Below are positions 32,724-41,575 of a stretch of DNA of 64,000 bases, one piece after another (positions within the stretch are counted from its first letter, which is position 1; the number at the start of each line of letters is the position of its first letter). This DNA comes from Natronobeatus ordinarius. Lineage in GTDB: Archaea > Halobacteriota > Halobacteria > Halobacteriales > Natrialbaceae. Location: the NCBI RefSeq assembly GCF_024362485.1, contig NZ_CP101456.1:2480001-2544000 (forward strand), written 5' to 3'. The translations under genes and the position numbers were made by a program. Below the pieces are notes generated by a model. That model saw only the letters and a program-made list of their open reading frames with translations. It made no database searches and was not told the origin of the DNA.

Positions 32724-34919
32724 TCAATCGCTTCCGCGAAGGGTCGCGTCCGAGCGTTCTACCCGCCGTCGCTGGTCCGCTGAGAGCGTCGACGACTGGA
32801 ACGTCGCCCCGGAGATCGTGACCGCGTCCAGTTCGACCCCCGAGAGATCGGCACCGGTCAGCGTGGCCCGCGAGAGGTCTGCCCCGTCCAAGAGACAGTC
32901 GCGTAGCGTCGCGTCCCGGAGATCGCCTCCGGAGAACGTGGCCGCGGTGGCGTAGCCGCTCGAGAGGTCGGCGCCGACCAGCGCCGCGTCCTCGAGTGAC
33001 GCCTTCTTCAGGCTCGCGCGCGAGAGGTCGGCACCCCGCGCAATCGCCCCCGAGAGCGTCGCCTTCTCGAGCGTGGCCTCCGAGAGATCGGTCCCGGAGA
33101 GGTCGGCGTCGGCGAGGTCCGCGCCCACCAGGTCGGCTTCCCGTAGATCGGCTGCCGAGAGGTCCGCGCCCACGAGCGTCGCCCGGCGCAGGCTCGTCTC
33201 CTCGAGGTCGAACCCCGAGAGATCGGCGGAGGGGAGGACGGCACCGCGCAGGTTCGCGTCCCGAAGGTCCACCTCGCGCAGGTCGGCGACCGAGGGAAAC
33301 GGGTGTAACAGCACGCCCTCGATCTCCGGCTCGTCGCCGAGTCTGGCGGCCGTCAGGTCGACCTCCCAGCAGTACGAACCGCCGTACGCCGCACCGCGGA
33401 GGTCGGCGTCGGTCAACTCGGCGTTCGCGAGGGTCGCCTCGTTCAGGTTCGCGTCCGTGAGGTCCGCCCTCGTCAGCACGGCGTCGGTCAGCGTCGCTCG
33501 CCACAGGTCCGCACCTTCGAGCGCGGCCTCCGAGAGGGTCGCCCCGGCAAGCGTGGCGTTTCGAAGCGTTGCCCCCGGGAGATGCGCCCCTCCCAGATCG
33601 GCGTCGGTCGCCGTCGCACCCGAGAGGTCGGCGCCCGAGAGGGTCGCTCGCCGCAGGGACGCCTCCGCGAGCGTCGCGTCCGCCAGGGTCGCGTCGGAGA
33701 GGTCGGCGTCGGTCAACGCCGCTCCCGACAGGTCGGCACCCCGCAGGTCCGCGCCCGAGAGGTCCGCCCCGCGCAGGTCCGCAGCCGAGAGGTCGGCGCC
33801 CGAGAGGGTCGCCCCGGAGAGGTCCTCGCCGGCCAGATCGGCACCGGCAAGGTCCGCAGCCGGCAGCGTGGCGTCAACGAACTCGACCGCGAGCAGGTCG
33901 GCCCTCGACGGGTCGGGGCCCAAGAGCCACTCGTCCGACCGGTCAGTCCCCCCGAGGTCCGCGCCCGAGAGATCCGCCCCGCGGACGTTGGCGTCGGTCA
34001 GGTCCGTCTCGGCGAGGTCGACGTCCGCGAGCGTCGCCTCGAACAGCGTGGCGCCGGCGAGGGTCGCGTCCGTCAGGGTCGCCCCCGACAGGTCTGCGTC
34101 GGCCAGGGTCGCCCCCGAGAGGTCTGCGCCCTCGAGGTCGGCACCCGCGAGGGTCGCTTCCCGGAGGTCGGTGTTCGAGAGGTCGGCGCCCCGAAGGTCG
34201 GCGTCCGAGAGAGTCGCCCGCCACAGACTCGCTCCCGCGAGCCGCGCGGAACGGAGGTCGCCACCGGAGAGCGTCGCGTTGTCGAACGTGGCGTCGGCGA
34301 AGTCCCCGCGGGCGAGGACGGCCTCGGTAAACGTCGCCCACTGGCAGTCGACACCGACGGCGTCGGCGTCCGCCAGGGTCGCGCCGGCGAGGTCCGACTC
34401 GGCGAGCGAGCCCGCGGCGAGCGTGGTCCCCCGCAGGTCGGCCTCGGAGAGGTCCGCCTCCCGGAACGTCACCCTGAAGAGGTCCAGGCCGCGAAGGTCG
34501 GCGCCCGGGAGCGACGCGCCCCGGAGTTCGGCGCCGTCGAGCCGCGCCTCGACCAGCCGGTCGATCGAATACGTCGCCCACCCGAGGGACGCCCCTGACA
34601 GCGCCGCGTCGTGGAGGTCCGCTCCCCGGAGGTCTGCACAGTCCAGCCGCGCGTCCGTGAGGGTCGCCTCGCGCACCGTGGCGTCCGAGAGGTCCGCCTC
34701 GAACAGGTCGGCACCGGCGAGGTCGGCCCGCTCGAGCCTGGCGTCTGCCAGCGTCGCGCGATTCAACGCGGCGTCCGAGAGGTCGGCGCCCCGGAGGTCA
34801 GCCTCGGAGAGGTCGACGCCGTGCAGCCCGACCCCCGAGAGGTCCGCCCCGGCCAGGTGCGCACCCGACCGGAGCCGGTCGGGGTCGATCTCCGGATCCG
34901 ACTCGTTACCGTCGATCAT
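32724..34919 (-). CDS. Large pentapeptide-repeat protein
   Basis: A 731-aa protein composed almost entirely of A(D/T)L-x-x pentapeptides, such as GADLSGADLRGADLS and ADATLAGATLFEA. This predicts a right-handed quadrilateral beta-helix of over thirty coils. Two breaks interrupt the pattern: around GTDRSDEWLLGPDPSRADL (about residue 330) and GGSYCWEVDLTAARLGDEPE (about 515). No signal peptide or membrane segment is visible, so it is probably cytoplasmic. Shorter relatives (MfpA/Qnr) mimic DNA and bind gyrase; whether that applies here is unknown. The highly repetitive DNA makes assembly error or length variation possible. Confidence 0.9.
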   Translation of the reverse strand: MIDGNESDPEIDPDRLRSGAHLAGADLSGVGLHGVDLSEADLRGADLSDAALNRATLADARLERADLAGADLFEADLSDATVREATLTDARLDCADLRGADLHDAALSGASLGWATYSIDRLVEARLDGAELRGASLPGADLRGLDLFRVTFREADLSEADLRGTTLAAGSLAESDLAGATLADADAVGVDCQWATFTEAVLARGDFADATFDNATLSGGDLRSARLAGASLWRATLSDADLRGADLSNTDLREATLAGADLEGADLSGATLADADLSGATLTDATLAGATLFEATLADVDLAETDLTDANVRGADLSGADLGGTDRSDEWLLGPDPSRADLLAVEFVDATLPAADLAGADLAGEDLSGATLSGADLSAADLRGADLSGADLRGADLSGAALTDADLSDATLADATLAEASLRRATLSGADLSGATATDADLGGAHLPGATLRNATLAGATLSEAALEGADLWRATLTDAVLTRADLTDANLNEATLANAELTDADLRGAAYGGSYCWEVDLTAARLGDEPEIEGVLLHPFPSVADLREVDLRDANLRGAVLPSADLSGFDLEETSLRRATLVGADLSAADLREADLVGADLADADLSGTDLSEATLEKATLSGAIARGADLSRASLKKASLEDAALVGADLSSGYATAATFSGGDLRDATLRDCLLDGADLSRATLTGADLSGVELDAVTISGATFQSSTLSADQRRRVERSDATLRGSD

Positions 34920-34966
34920 CAGTTCCGTTGCTCGAGCGTGGGCCCGTAACGGTTTCGGATCGAGTA

Positions 34967-36076
34967 CTACCGGTTCCCGAGCCGCGGCGCCGCCTCGCGT
35001 TCGGTGAGTTGGACTGCCTGTCCCGTCTCACTCGAGCGATAGATCGCGTCGATGACTCGCTGGACGACCAGCGCCTCCTCGAGTGTGTTCGTCTCTGGTG
35101 GTTCTCCGGCGAGGACGGCCTCGAGGAAGGTCGCGTCCTGTTCTTTGTACCCCGTCTGGGTGGCGTCGCCGGTGAGTTCGACGTCGGCGTAGTGATCGCC
35201 GCCGGCGGTGCCGGCCTCGAGGATGGTGAGGGAGGTGTCACCGACGTCGAACCGAGCGCCGGCGTCGGTGCCGTGGACGACGAACTCGGCGGTGGGCTCG
35301 CGGTTGGTCGCCCAGGCGGCCTCGAGGACGATCGTTCGGCCGCCGGCGAGCCTGAGGAATGCGGTGACCGAGTCGTCGACGCCGTAGGTCTCGGCCTGGG
35401 CGTCCCACTTGGCGCCGAAACCGTCGGGGTCGGCGTACTCCTCGCGCGTGCCGAACGTGGTTCGGGTGACGCCCGAGACCTCTTCGACGGCGGGGAACTC
35501 GAGCACGTGGAGGGCGAGGTCGAGCGCGTGGACGCCAATGTCGATCAGTGCGCCGCCGCCGGCGAGGTCGTCGTTCGTAAACCACGAGCCAGGACCGGGA
35601 ACGCCGCGCCGGCGGACGTAGTTCGCCTCGACGTGGGTCAGGTCGCCGAACCGGCCGCGCTCTCGCTGGGCGTCGAACAGCGCCGTCGAGGCGGCGTGAC
35701 GGTTGTGAAAGCCGACCATACAGATGGCGTCGGATTCGGCTTCCGCCTCGGCGATCCGTTCTGCGCTCTCGAGGGTGTGGGCGAGGGGTTTCTCCACCAG
35801 TACGTCCCGGCCGGCCTCGAGCGCCGCGATGGCGATGGGTTCGTGAAATCGGTTGGGCGTCGTGACGACGACGGCGTCGACGGCGTCGTCAGTCACGAGC
35901 GCTTCGTGGTCGTCGTACGTTCGGGCACCGAACTCGTCGGCGAACGCACGCTGCTGTTCGGGAACGAGGTCCGCACCTGCGACGACGTCGGCGCCGAGTT
36001 CGCGGAGATTCTGGGCGTGGAGATGACCCATCCCACCGAGTCCGACGATACCGACGCCGACGCCCGCGCCGATCAT
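34967..36076 (-). CDS. Gfo/Idh/MocA family oxidoreductase
   Basis: A 369-aa NAD(P)-dependent oxidoreductase. VGIVGLGGMGHLHAQNL is the Rossmann loop, EKPLAHTLESAERI contains the catalytic-region EKP motif, and GGALIDIGVHALDLALHVL is the C-terminal domain signature. Members oxidise sugars or inositols. The ATG at 36076 (MIGAGVGVGIVG) fits the fold; a start 27 nt upstream is possible. It is divergent from the ThuA-like gene, and such pairs often act on the same sugar; that link is an inference. Confidence 0.92.
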   Translation of the reverse strand: MIGAGVGVGIVGLGGMGHLHAQNLRELGADVVAGADLVPEQQRAFADEFGARTYDDHEALVTDDAVDAVVVTTPNRFHEPIAIAALEAGRDVLVEKPLAHTLESAERIAEAEAESDAICMVGFHNRHAASTALFDAQRERGRFGDLTHVEANYVRRRGVPGPGSWFTNDDLAGGGALIDIGVHALDLALHVLEFPAVEEVSGVTRTTFGTREEYADPDGFGAKWDAQAETYGVDDSVTAFLRLAGGRTIVLEAAWATNREPTAEFVVHGTDAGARFDVGDTSLTILEAGTAGGDHYADVELTGDATQTGYKEQDATFLEAVLAGEPPETNTLEEALVVQRVIDAIYRSSETGQAVQLTEREAAPRLGNR

Positions 36077-36255
36077 CGAGAAACCCCCGATTGACGCCAA
36101 CAACGGCCGATGAGCGGGCGGTCAATCTCCTCTTTCGAAGTCGTTCGCGTACGGTGCCGAGAATTCATTACTAGAGGGGGAGCGGGCGATCGAAATAAGG
36201 ATTGTGACCTACTAATCGCCTCTTCTTGACGAATGTCATAAAATCTTGTATGTTT

Positions 36256-36278
36256 ATCGCAGTCTGTAACACTGCGAT
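36256..36278. repeat. Short perfect stem-loop between divergent genes
   Basis: ATCGCAGT and ACTGCGAT flank a 7-nt loop (CTGTAAC) in the AT-rich interval between the Gfo/Idh and ThuA-like genes. It may be an operator shared by both promoters. Confidence 0.45.
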
Positions 36279-36367
36279 CGGTGTCGGATCCGACGGGGAG
36301 AGCCGTAATCACGAATTAGGAGCCGTTCGATCGGCCGAGTTTTTACGCTCGAGGTGGCGGTCCTCCT

Positions 36368-37069
36368 ATGGCTGCCGTCACGATCTGGAACGAGTACCGT
36401 CACGAGCGCGAGGACGAGGCCGTCGCCGCAGTCTATCCCGACGGCATCCACGCGACCATCGCGGACGCACTCGCCGACGAACACGACGTACAGACGGCGA
36501 CTCTCGACGACCCCGAACACGGCCTCACCGTGGACGTCCTCGAGTCGACCGACGTCCTCTGCTGGTGGGGACACGACGCCCACGACGAGGTCGACGACGC
36601 GGTCGTCGAACGGGTTCACGAGCGGGTGCTCGAGGGAATGGGCCTGCTCGTGCTCCACTCGGCACACTACTCGAAGCTCTTCAAGCGACTCATGGGAACG
36701 AGCTGTAGCCTGCAGTGGCGCGAGGACGGCGGCCTCGAGCGGCTGTGGGTCGTCGATCCCGGCCACCCCATCGCCGACGGGCTCGGTGCGTGGTTCGAAC
36801 TCCCGGAGACGGAGATGTACGGCGAGCCGTTCGACGTCCCCGAACCCGACCGGCTCGTCTTCACGAGCTGGTTCGAGGGCGGCGAGGTGTTCCGAAGCGG
36901 CTGCTGTTATCGTCGGGGGAGCGGCCGGATCTTCTACTTCCGGCCCGGCCACGAGACGTATCCGATCTACGAGCACGAGACCGTCAGGCGGGTACTCAGA
37001 AACGCCGTCGACTGGGCGACACCGGTCGACGGCTCGCCGCGAACGTTCGGCCACCGGGAGCGGTCCTGA
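36368..37069 (+). CDS. ThuA-like domain protein
   Basis: A 233-aa protein. [10 protein letters not shown] opens a flavodoxin-like/glutamine-amidotransferase-like fold, [14 protein letters not shown] and [19 protein letters not shown] are the ThuA core loops, and [14 protein letters not shown] is its C-terminal signature. ThuA proteins are involved in trehalose or related sugar oxidation pathways with Gfo/Idh oxidoreductases. The neighbouring divergent Gfo/Idh gene supports this. A TATA-like GTTTTTACG sits about 20-30 nt upstream of the ATG. Confidence 0.88.
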   Translation: MAAVTIWNEYRHEREDEAVAAVYPDGIHATIADALADEHDVQTATLDDPEHGLTVDVLESTDVLCWWGHDAHDEVDDAVVERVHERVLEGMGLLVLHSAHYSKLFKRLMGTSCSLQWREDGGLERLWVVDPGHPIADGLGAWFELPETEMYGEPFDVPEPDRLVFTSWFEGGEVFRSGCCYRRGSGRIFYFRPGHETYPIYEHETVRRVLRNAVDWATPVDGSPRTFGHRERS

Positions 37070-37072
37070 CGG

Positions 37073-37924
37073 TCAGAACGTCTGTTGCCCTTCGTCGGTG
37101 ATCACGCTCTCGAGCAGCGTGATTGGCGTCGCGTCGTACGCGGGATTCAGGACGTCGAACCCTTCGGCGGGTTCGGGCATCACCTCGCTGCCCGGCCGGT
37201 AGTCGTTCTCGAAGACGAACCCGTCGGCGATGATCTTCGAGGCGGAGCCGACGACGGTGACCGGGACGTCGAGTTCGTTGGCTGCCGCAGCGAGCGAAAA
37301 GGTGCCAACGCGATTGTAGAGCGTCTCGCCGACGATCGACGTCATCCCGACGACGATCCGGTCACACTCCTCGAGATAGTACCCTCCCGCGCTGTCGGTG
37401 ATCAGCGTGACCTCGACGCCGTCCATCTCGGCCAGGGTCCGGGCAGTCTTTCGGCCGATGTACCGTGGCCTGGCCTCAGTGACGTAGACCTCGAACGTTC
37501 GACCCTCGTCGGTAGCGAGCTCGAGCGCCTCGATGACGGTCGAGGAGTAGTCGTGGGTGAGCAGCGTCGTGCCGTCCTCGAGAACCTCGAGTGCGTGTTC
37601 TGCGGCCAGGCGCTTCGCGGATTCGACGCGAGCGACGACTCGGTCGATCGCTTCGGCGGTGTGTGCTTTCGCTTCGGCGACGTCCGCGGCGTCGGCCGTT
37701 TCGACCTCGTCGACGACGTTCCGGATGGCGTTCTGGAGCGACGCGTGCGACGGGTTGGCCCGCCTGAGCGCCGTCCCGTTTCGTTCGAGGTCACGAACGT
37801 ACTCCTCGGCGGTGGCGAACTCCCGATCGAGTAGCTCCTCGAGCGCGCGCGTCGCCTTCACGGCGACTACCGAGGAGCTGTGCGTCTGCATTTCCTTGAT
37901 CTCCTCGACCGTCTCGTCGATCAT
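37073..37924 (-). CDS. eIF2B alpha/R15P-isomerase-like protein
   Basis: A 283-aa member of the eIF2B/MtnA/ribose-1,5-bisphosphate isomerase superfamily. THSSSVVAVKATRALEEL gives the helical N-terminus; LLTHDYSSTVIEAL, VYVTEARPRYIGRKTAR and ITDSAGGYYLEECDRIVVGM are the Rossmann-like core. In R15P isomerase a Cys follows TH and an Asp lies in a GADAI-like loop; here these read THDYSS and GMTSI. The isomerase reaction is therefore doubtful and a regulatory eIF2B-like role is more likely. The ATG at 37924 fits the family start. Confidence 0.82.
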   Translation of the reverse strand: MIDETVEEIKEMQTHSSSVVAVKATRALEELLDREFATAEEYVRDLERNGTALRRANPSHASLQNAIRNVVDEVETADAADVAEAKAHTAEAIDRVVARVESAKRLAAEHALEVLEDGTTLLTHDYSSTVIEALELATDEGRTFEVYVTEARPRYIGRKTARTLAEMDGVEVTLITDSAGGYYLEECDRIVVGMTSIVGETLYNRVGTFSLAAAANELDVPVTVVGSASKIIADGFVFENDYRPGSEVMPEPAEGFDVLNPAYDATPITLLESVITDEGQQTF

Positions 37925-37963
37925 ACTCGAGTGGACTCTCGACCGGCCCAAAGAGCTTCCGGG

Positions 37964-37980
37964 TATAGTACTCGTTACAA
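37964..37980 (+). repeat. Terminal-repeat-like motif at the left edge of the IS region
   Basis: TATAGTACTCGTTACAA begins right after the eIF2B-like gene's upstream region. Inverted relatives occur at 40178-40195 and at 43724-43738 (CTATAGTACCCGTTG when reversed). It most likely marks the outer end of the ISH3-like element. Confidence 0.55.
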
Positions 37981-38241
37981 CCGCTCGAAACCCGCTTGTG
38001 AGGGCACCCCTCTATCATTTGCGTGGACTTGACGCGGGCGCGGTCGACGACCAGTTCGACCGCGTCCGCGATGCAATCCTCGACGAGGCAGCTCGCAACC
38101 GCGTGTTTACTCGGCCAGTCGATGTCGCAATCGGCGTTCACGACTGGCTCTATTACGGGGACGAAGAGACTCCTCACGTCTGTACAACGGATCCAGCGGA
38201 GAGAACCGACCGCGCGTACAATTTCATACCGCCTGTATTGT

Positions 38242-38272
38242 CGATCCAAGCGTCCGATTCACGCTTGGATCG
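38242..38272. repeat. Perfect 12-bp inverted repeat inside the ISH3-like remnant
   Basis: CGATCCAAGCGT (38242-38253) and ACGCTTGGATCG (38261-38272) flank a 7-nt loop. It lies within the degraded coding part, close to the frameshift. It may be an accident of coding sequence or a structured site. Confidence 0.6.
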
Positions 38273-38313
38273 GTAGCCCCGGAGGGGAGCGATACCGACG
38301 AGTTGGCGGAGGT

Positions 38314-39426
38314 GAGTGATTAGCGCAACAGATGAATACGTAGCCAGCGTATTCTTCGTGATAGCGGGAGCACGTCGGTTTGAGGTCGTTGAGCATCTGT
38401 CGAACGCGGAATTAAACCAGGCAATTGAGGAGGCCCAGAAGGCGGACGAGACCCGTCTCGTCCGGCGACTTTGTTTCGTTAAGAATCTCTACGCCGGAAA
38501 GACTCAATAGCAGACGGGTGTGGCTGTTGGCGTTTCTCAACCAACGAGTAGTCGCTGGACACGCGTATGGAATGAAAAGGCTGTCGAGGGCCTACGCCCA
38601 CGCTTCGGCGGCGGCCGGCCGCCGAAGCATACCCCCACGCAGTGGGCTGAAATCTGTACCACGCTTGAGGACGGCCAGCCGTGGACACCACGCGAGATTC
38701 ACGCACTCATCGAAGATCACTACGACGTTACTTACCACCCGACCCATCTCGCCCGGAAGCTCCGGGACTCAGGAATGCACTACGCGAAGCCACGGCCGAT
38801 GGATCCTCGAAGTCCTGCCGACGCTGAGGAGATTCTCGCCGAGCGCCTGATCGAGGCGCTCGGCGAGAACAATCGAGACACCTCGGAGGATGATCCAGTT
38901 GTCTTCGGGTTCTTTCGATGGGTCGTGACCACAACCGTTCGAGAACTCCCAGCGAATGTGGTCGTACGATCGCACCGTCCAGATAAAGAAACCGTTAGTA
39001 GCAGTGCCGTGGCGGTCGATCGGCTTCTACGCGTTGACTGGGAACGGCGTGATCACGTACAAAGAGCGGCTGGTCAAGGAGACGATCGTCGAGGCACTCG
39101 AAGAGATCCGCGAGCAGAATACGCGGGGCAGGATTCTGCTCGTGGCCGACAATTTCGGCTCTCATCACGCCAAACTCACCCAGGAACGGGACGATGAACT
39201 CGGTATCGAGTTCGTCTTCATTCCACCGTACTCGCCAACGTTGAACGCGATCGAACCGCTGTGGAAAGATCTCAAACGCGATATCTCACCAACTATCTTC
39301 GGGGGCAAAGACCACTTCCGTGAGTTTCTCACCGAGACGTTTCTCCGGTTGAGTCAACGACTCAGCTTCGCTGTTGACTGGATTGAGATCTTCCTTCCCG
39401 ATATTCAGGTGTTACAGTGATCACTC
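38314..39426 (+). mobile_element. IS630-family insertion sequence, decayed, nested in an ISH3-like element
   Basis: The ends are imperfect inverted repeats of about 27 bp: GAGTGAT at 38314-38320 and ATCACTC at 39420-39426, with further matches inside (AACA, TGAATA). The right flank begins TA (39427-39428), the usual IS630 target; the left flank ends in T with the A apparently lost. Length is about 1.1 kb, normal for IS630. The transposase reading frame inside is broken at three places. Confidence 0.75.
38316..39420 (+). pseudogene. IS630-family transposase with two stop codons and a frameshift
   Basis: From a GTG at 38316 the frame encodes a helix-turn-helix half (FEVVEHLSNAELNQAIEEA). A TAG at 38508-38510 interrupts it. 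The frame continues VGVSQPTSSRWTRVWNEKAV, GGGRPPKHTPTQWAEI and YHPTHLARKLRDSGMHY. An extra base near 38914 shifts the frame, and a TGA at 38926-38928 replaces a Trp in the expected DGSWPQPFENSQ. The last part, intact, has LLVADNFGSHHAK and FIPPYSPTLNAIEPLW, the DDE catalytic motifs. It cannot make a full transposase. Confidence 0.88.
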
Positions 39427-40071
39427 TACTCTGCCAACTCATCTCAGACGTCCGCAAGTACGTCGAAATCAACCGACTCTATCTCGATCGTGGCTTCTAC
39501 CATGTTCACCTCGCCCTGACACTCGAGGAACTCGACGTTGAGTTCCTGATGCGTGCACCGCAAACGCGAAAGGTGCAGCAGTTCATTGACGAGCACGATA
39601 ACGACACGTTCATCGCAGAGTACGAGATGGCTCGGTCAAACCCGCCGACGGGCCGGACGACAGTCCGGCTCGTCGTCGTGCCGCATTGAACACGAGGAGA
39701 CGACTATTTCTGTCTGATCACCAACCGCGATCTTAACGTCAGTGCCGACGTCGAGATCGCTTGTCCACTCACCGGAGCATATCGCCGTCGCTGGGGTATT
39801 GAGACGTCCTACCGGAAGATCACGGAGTTTTTACCGAGAACGTCTTCACCGACGTTCACGGTGCGGTTGTTCTACTTTCTGTTCGCCGTCGCACTGTACA
39901 ATCTGCGGGTATTGACGAATCTGCTCGTTACCTCATCTCGGACTGTCGGGACAGACCCAGTCGTCCCGACCGCCTTGTTTCGAGCGTTTCTCGGCCAAAT
40001 ACCATACGGATAGCGGTTATTTCGGCGACAAACTCGGGCTGATTCGCCCGAGTCAGTACGCCTTCTCAGTA

Positions 40072-40195
40072 CTATAGTACTCATTGAAACGATTTACACC
40101 CGGTCACAGCCGAGCGGTCAGCCTCGATCCTCTCGACGAGGCTGACCGCCAACGGTCGTGACCGGGTGTGCAATGACTTTCAACGGTTACTATAG
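40072..40195. mobile_element. Palindromic MITE-like element
   Basis: A 124-bp near-palindrome running CTATAGTACTCATTGAAAC to GTTACTATAG. Matching arms include ACACCCGGTCAC against its complement, and a perfect GCGGTCAGCCTCG (40114-40126) with CGAGGCTGACCGC (40137-40149). It has no coding capacity. The ends resemble the terminal motif at 37964, so it may be mobilised by the same transposase family. Confidence 0.68.
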
Positions 40196-40824
40196 CAAGA
40201 CCGGGAGAACACCGGCTAATGGGATGCTTCAACAGCTGTTGTACTCTCTGGCCAGCACTGAGTACGGTTTCACAAAGCCGGAGCCGATACGAGACTTCAA
40301 TCATCACGGATTTCCTGATCGAATCAGCAACTGCTGTTCAGTCGTGGGTAGCTGACTCGGTGTCAGCCCATGTACTGCGGCGAACTTGACGGCAAGATCT
40401 CAGGCACGAGCGGCGAGTTCGGGTTCTGCGTCACGAGACTCGCGCTCAAAGCGGCGAAGACCATCACAATCAAGGGGCCGTCTTGTAGATGTCGTCGTAC
40501 ATCAGCAACACTGGACGCGCGACCATATCGAAAGCCGAGTGTACGAACAATGTGATGGGTGGAGAACAGCGGAGTCGATAGAGGTGGGCTTTGGCGTCTG
40601 TGGTGGTAGGCGGGGCTGTTGTGCGGTCTACTTCTCTTGGGGTGCAGGTCTTCGGGCAGTTTCCGAACCGCTGATACTGATAGATGTGAACTGTTGGGTG
40701 GACAAAACTGTCCGCTTCGTTCTGGACCAACTATCTTCGATTTCAGAGTAACAACTGTATAGAATTGACAACCATCCAGGTAGACCGAGCATTTTATATT
40801 GATGCGTGTTGAAGTCATGACTGC
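40196..40824. other. Degenerate AT-richer stretch without an intact gene
   Basis: No intact gene was found. On the minus strand, around 40340-40480, short blocks such as DGLRRFERESRDAEPELAAR and DLAVKFAAVHG look protein-like but are interrupted by stops. This suggests a decayed gene that I cannot identify. A TATA-like ATTTTATATTG (about 40789-40799) at the right end probably serves the small membrane protein gene. Confidence 0.45.
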
Positions 40825-41076
40825 ATGGCAACAAGTCACGCTGAAGGCAATCACTCGCTGGTACTGCCCAGTGTGGTGTATTTCGGTTCCGCTTTTGTAA
40901 TTGGTCTACCCGTGATGTACGTCGTTTACGCGGTTCTCGTAATGATACTCAATCTCTTTCTACTCAACTGGATTGTTACCTCTGCTGTAGGAATAACAGT
41001 CGTTGCTGCAGCATTTTTAGTCGGTATGTGGGTCGCTGGGAAAGTAGCAACCCACCTTTTGAATAGACTTTATTGA
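40825..41076 (+). CDS. Small two-pass membrane protein, orphan
   Basis: An 83-aa protein with two long hydrophobic segments: VVYFGSAFVIGLPVMYVVYA and IVTSAVGITVVAAAFLVGMW. The charge is near neutral and codon use is AT-richer than the core genome, so it is likely a recently acquired gene. A TATA-like element about 25-35 nt upstream fits a leaderless start at 40825. No family is recognised. It lies among IS remnants; function unknown. Confidence 0.6.
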   Translation: MATSHAEGNHSLVLPSVVYFGSAFVIGLPVMYVVYAVLVMILNLFLLNWIVTSAVGITVVAAAFLVGMWVAGKVATHLLNRLY

Positions 41077-41109
41077 GTGTGTGAAGCGATCTAGGATTAT
41101 TTTGTGCTG

Positions 41110-41575
41110 AACGTCCAGCCTACGCAAATTGAGCTGAATCTCGTGTGTCATTTATGTATAACTGCCCAGAGTGACCCGTTGACGGTGGAGTCGTCGTAAT
41201 TGACAAGAAACAGATCGAGGAAGACGGAGAAAAGAAGTAGTTGTGCTCCGCGATTGACACAGAATCGAAATTCCTACCCGAGATCGTTGTATTCGGCCGC
41301 CGGGGAGTCCGATCCCGCGGCGGCCCCCTCTCTCGGCTTGAAGAAAAACACGAGCTCATCAAGACCGAAGTTCTGATTGATGTTGGCAGCCATTTTCTTC
41401 TCTTGTCCGTCGCAAGTTGAGCAGTTAATTCAACTACCATGAACGGAACCCCATCGAAAAACGGTTTGAGACGGTCTTGGTGCAGATTAACTGCTTTCTC
41501 GTTCTGGTGGGGCGATCAAGCCAGCGGCGAGCACTGTCTGGCCATATCGCCTACTACGGCTACTTCCTGAGTATC
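41110..41575 (+). pseudogene. IS6-family transposase remnant
   Basis: Three-frame reading gives pieces in IS6 (IS240-like) order: AQSDPLTVESS, then DKKQIEEDGEKK, a stop, and LCSAIDTESKFLPEIVVFGR. After a shift come SDPAAA, LEEKHELIKTEVLIDVG, and finally ELNYHERNPIEKRFETV and FWWG. Intact IS6 enzymes have DEKQIEVDGEKKWLYAAIDT and ERNHIEKWFQTV at these places. At least one stop and several frameshifts are present, and both ends are lost. It is a dead fragment. Confidence 0.7.

Larger units (their letters stand above)
37985..40013 (+). pseudogene. ISH3-like transposase, truncated, frameshifted and split by an IS630 element
   Basis: The left part (37985-38313) encodes PLYHLRGLDAGAVDDQF and HDWLYYGDEETPHV, then shifts frame near 38222 and continues TACIVDPSVRFTLGSVAPEG to DELAEV. 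The right part (39427-40013) resumes with LCQLISDVRKYV, YLDRGFYHVHLALTLEEL and LMRAPQTRK. It has a stop near 39687 with a further shift, then DYFCLITNRDLN and YRRRWGIETSYRKI to a TAG at 40011. YLDRGFY and RWGIETSY are DDE-transposase hallmarks of ISH3-type elements. About 60 N-terminal residues are missing. Excising the IS630 element restores the frame. Confidence 0.78.

Noticed and set aside
33073-35007. A 644-codon plus-strand frame opposite the pentapeptide gene
   Set aside because: It is the antisense image of the repeat (Ser/Arg-Ala-Pro pattern), without independent motifs.
40363-40854. A 163-codon minus-strand open frame in the island
   Set aside because: Composition is irregular, rich in Ser/His/Pro without domains. 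The protein-like blocks in this area fall in a different frame with stops.
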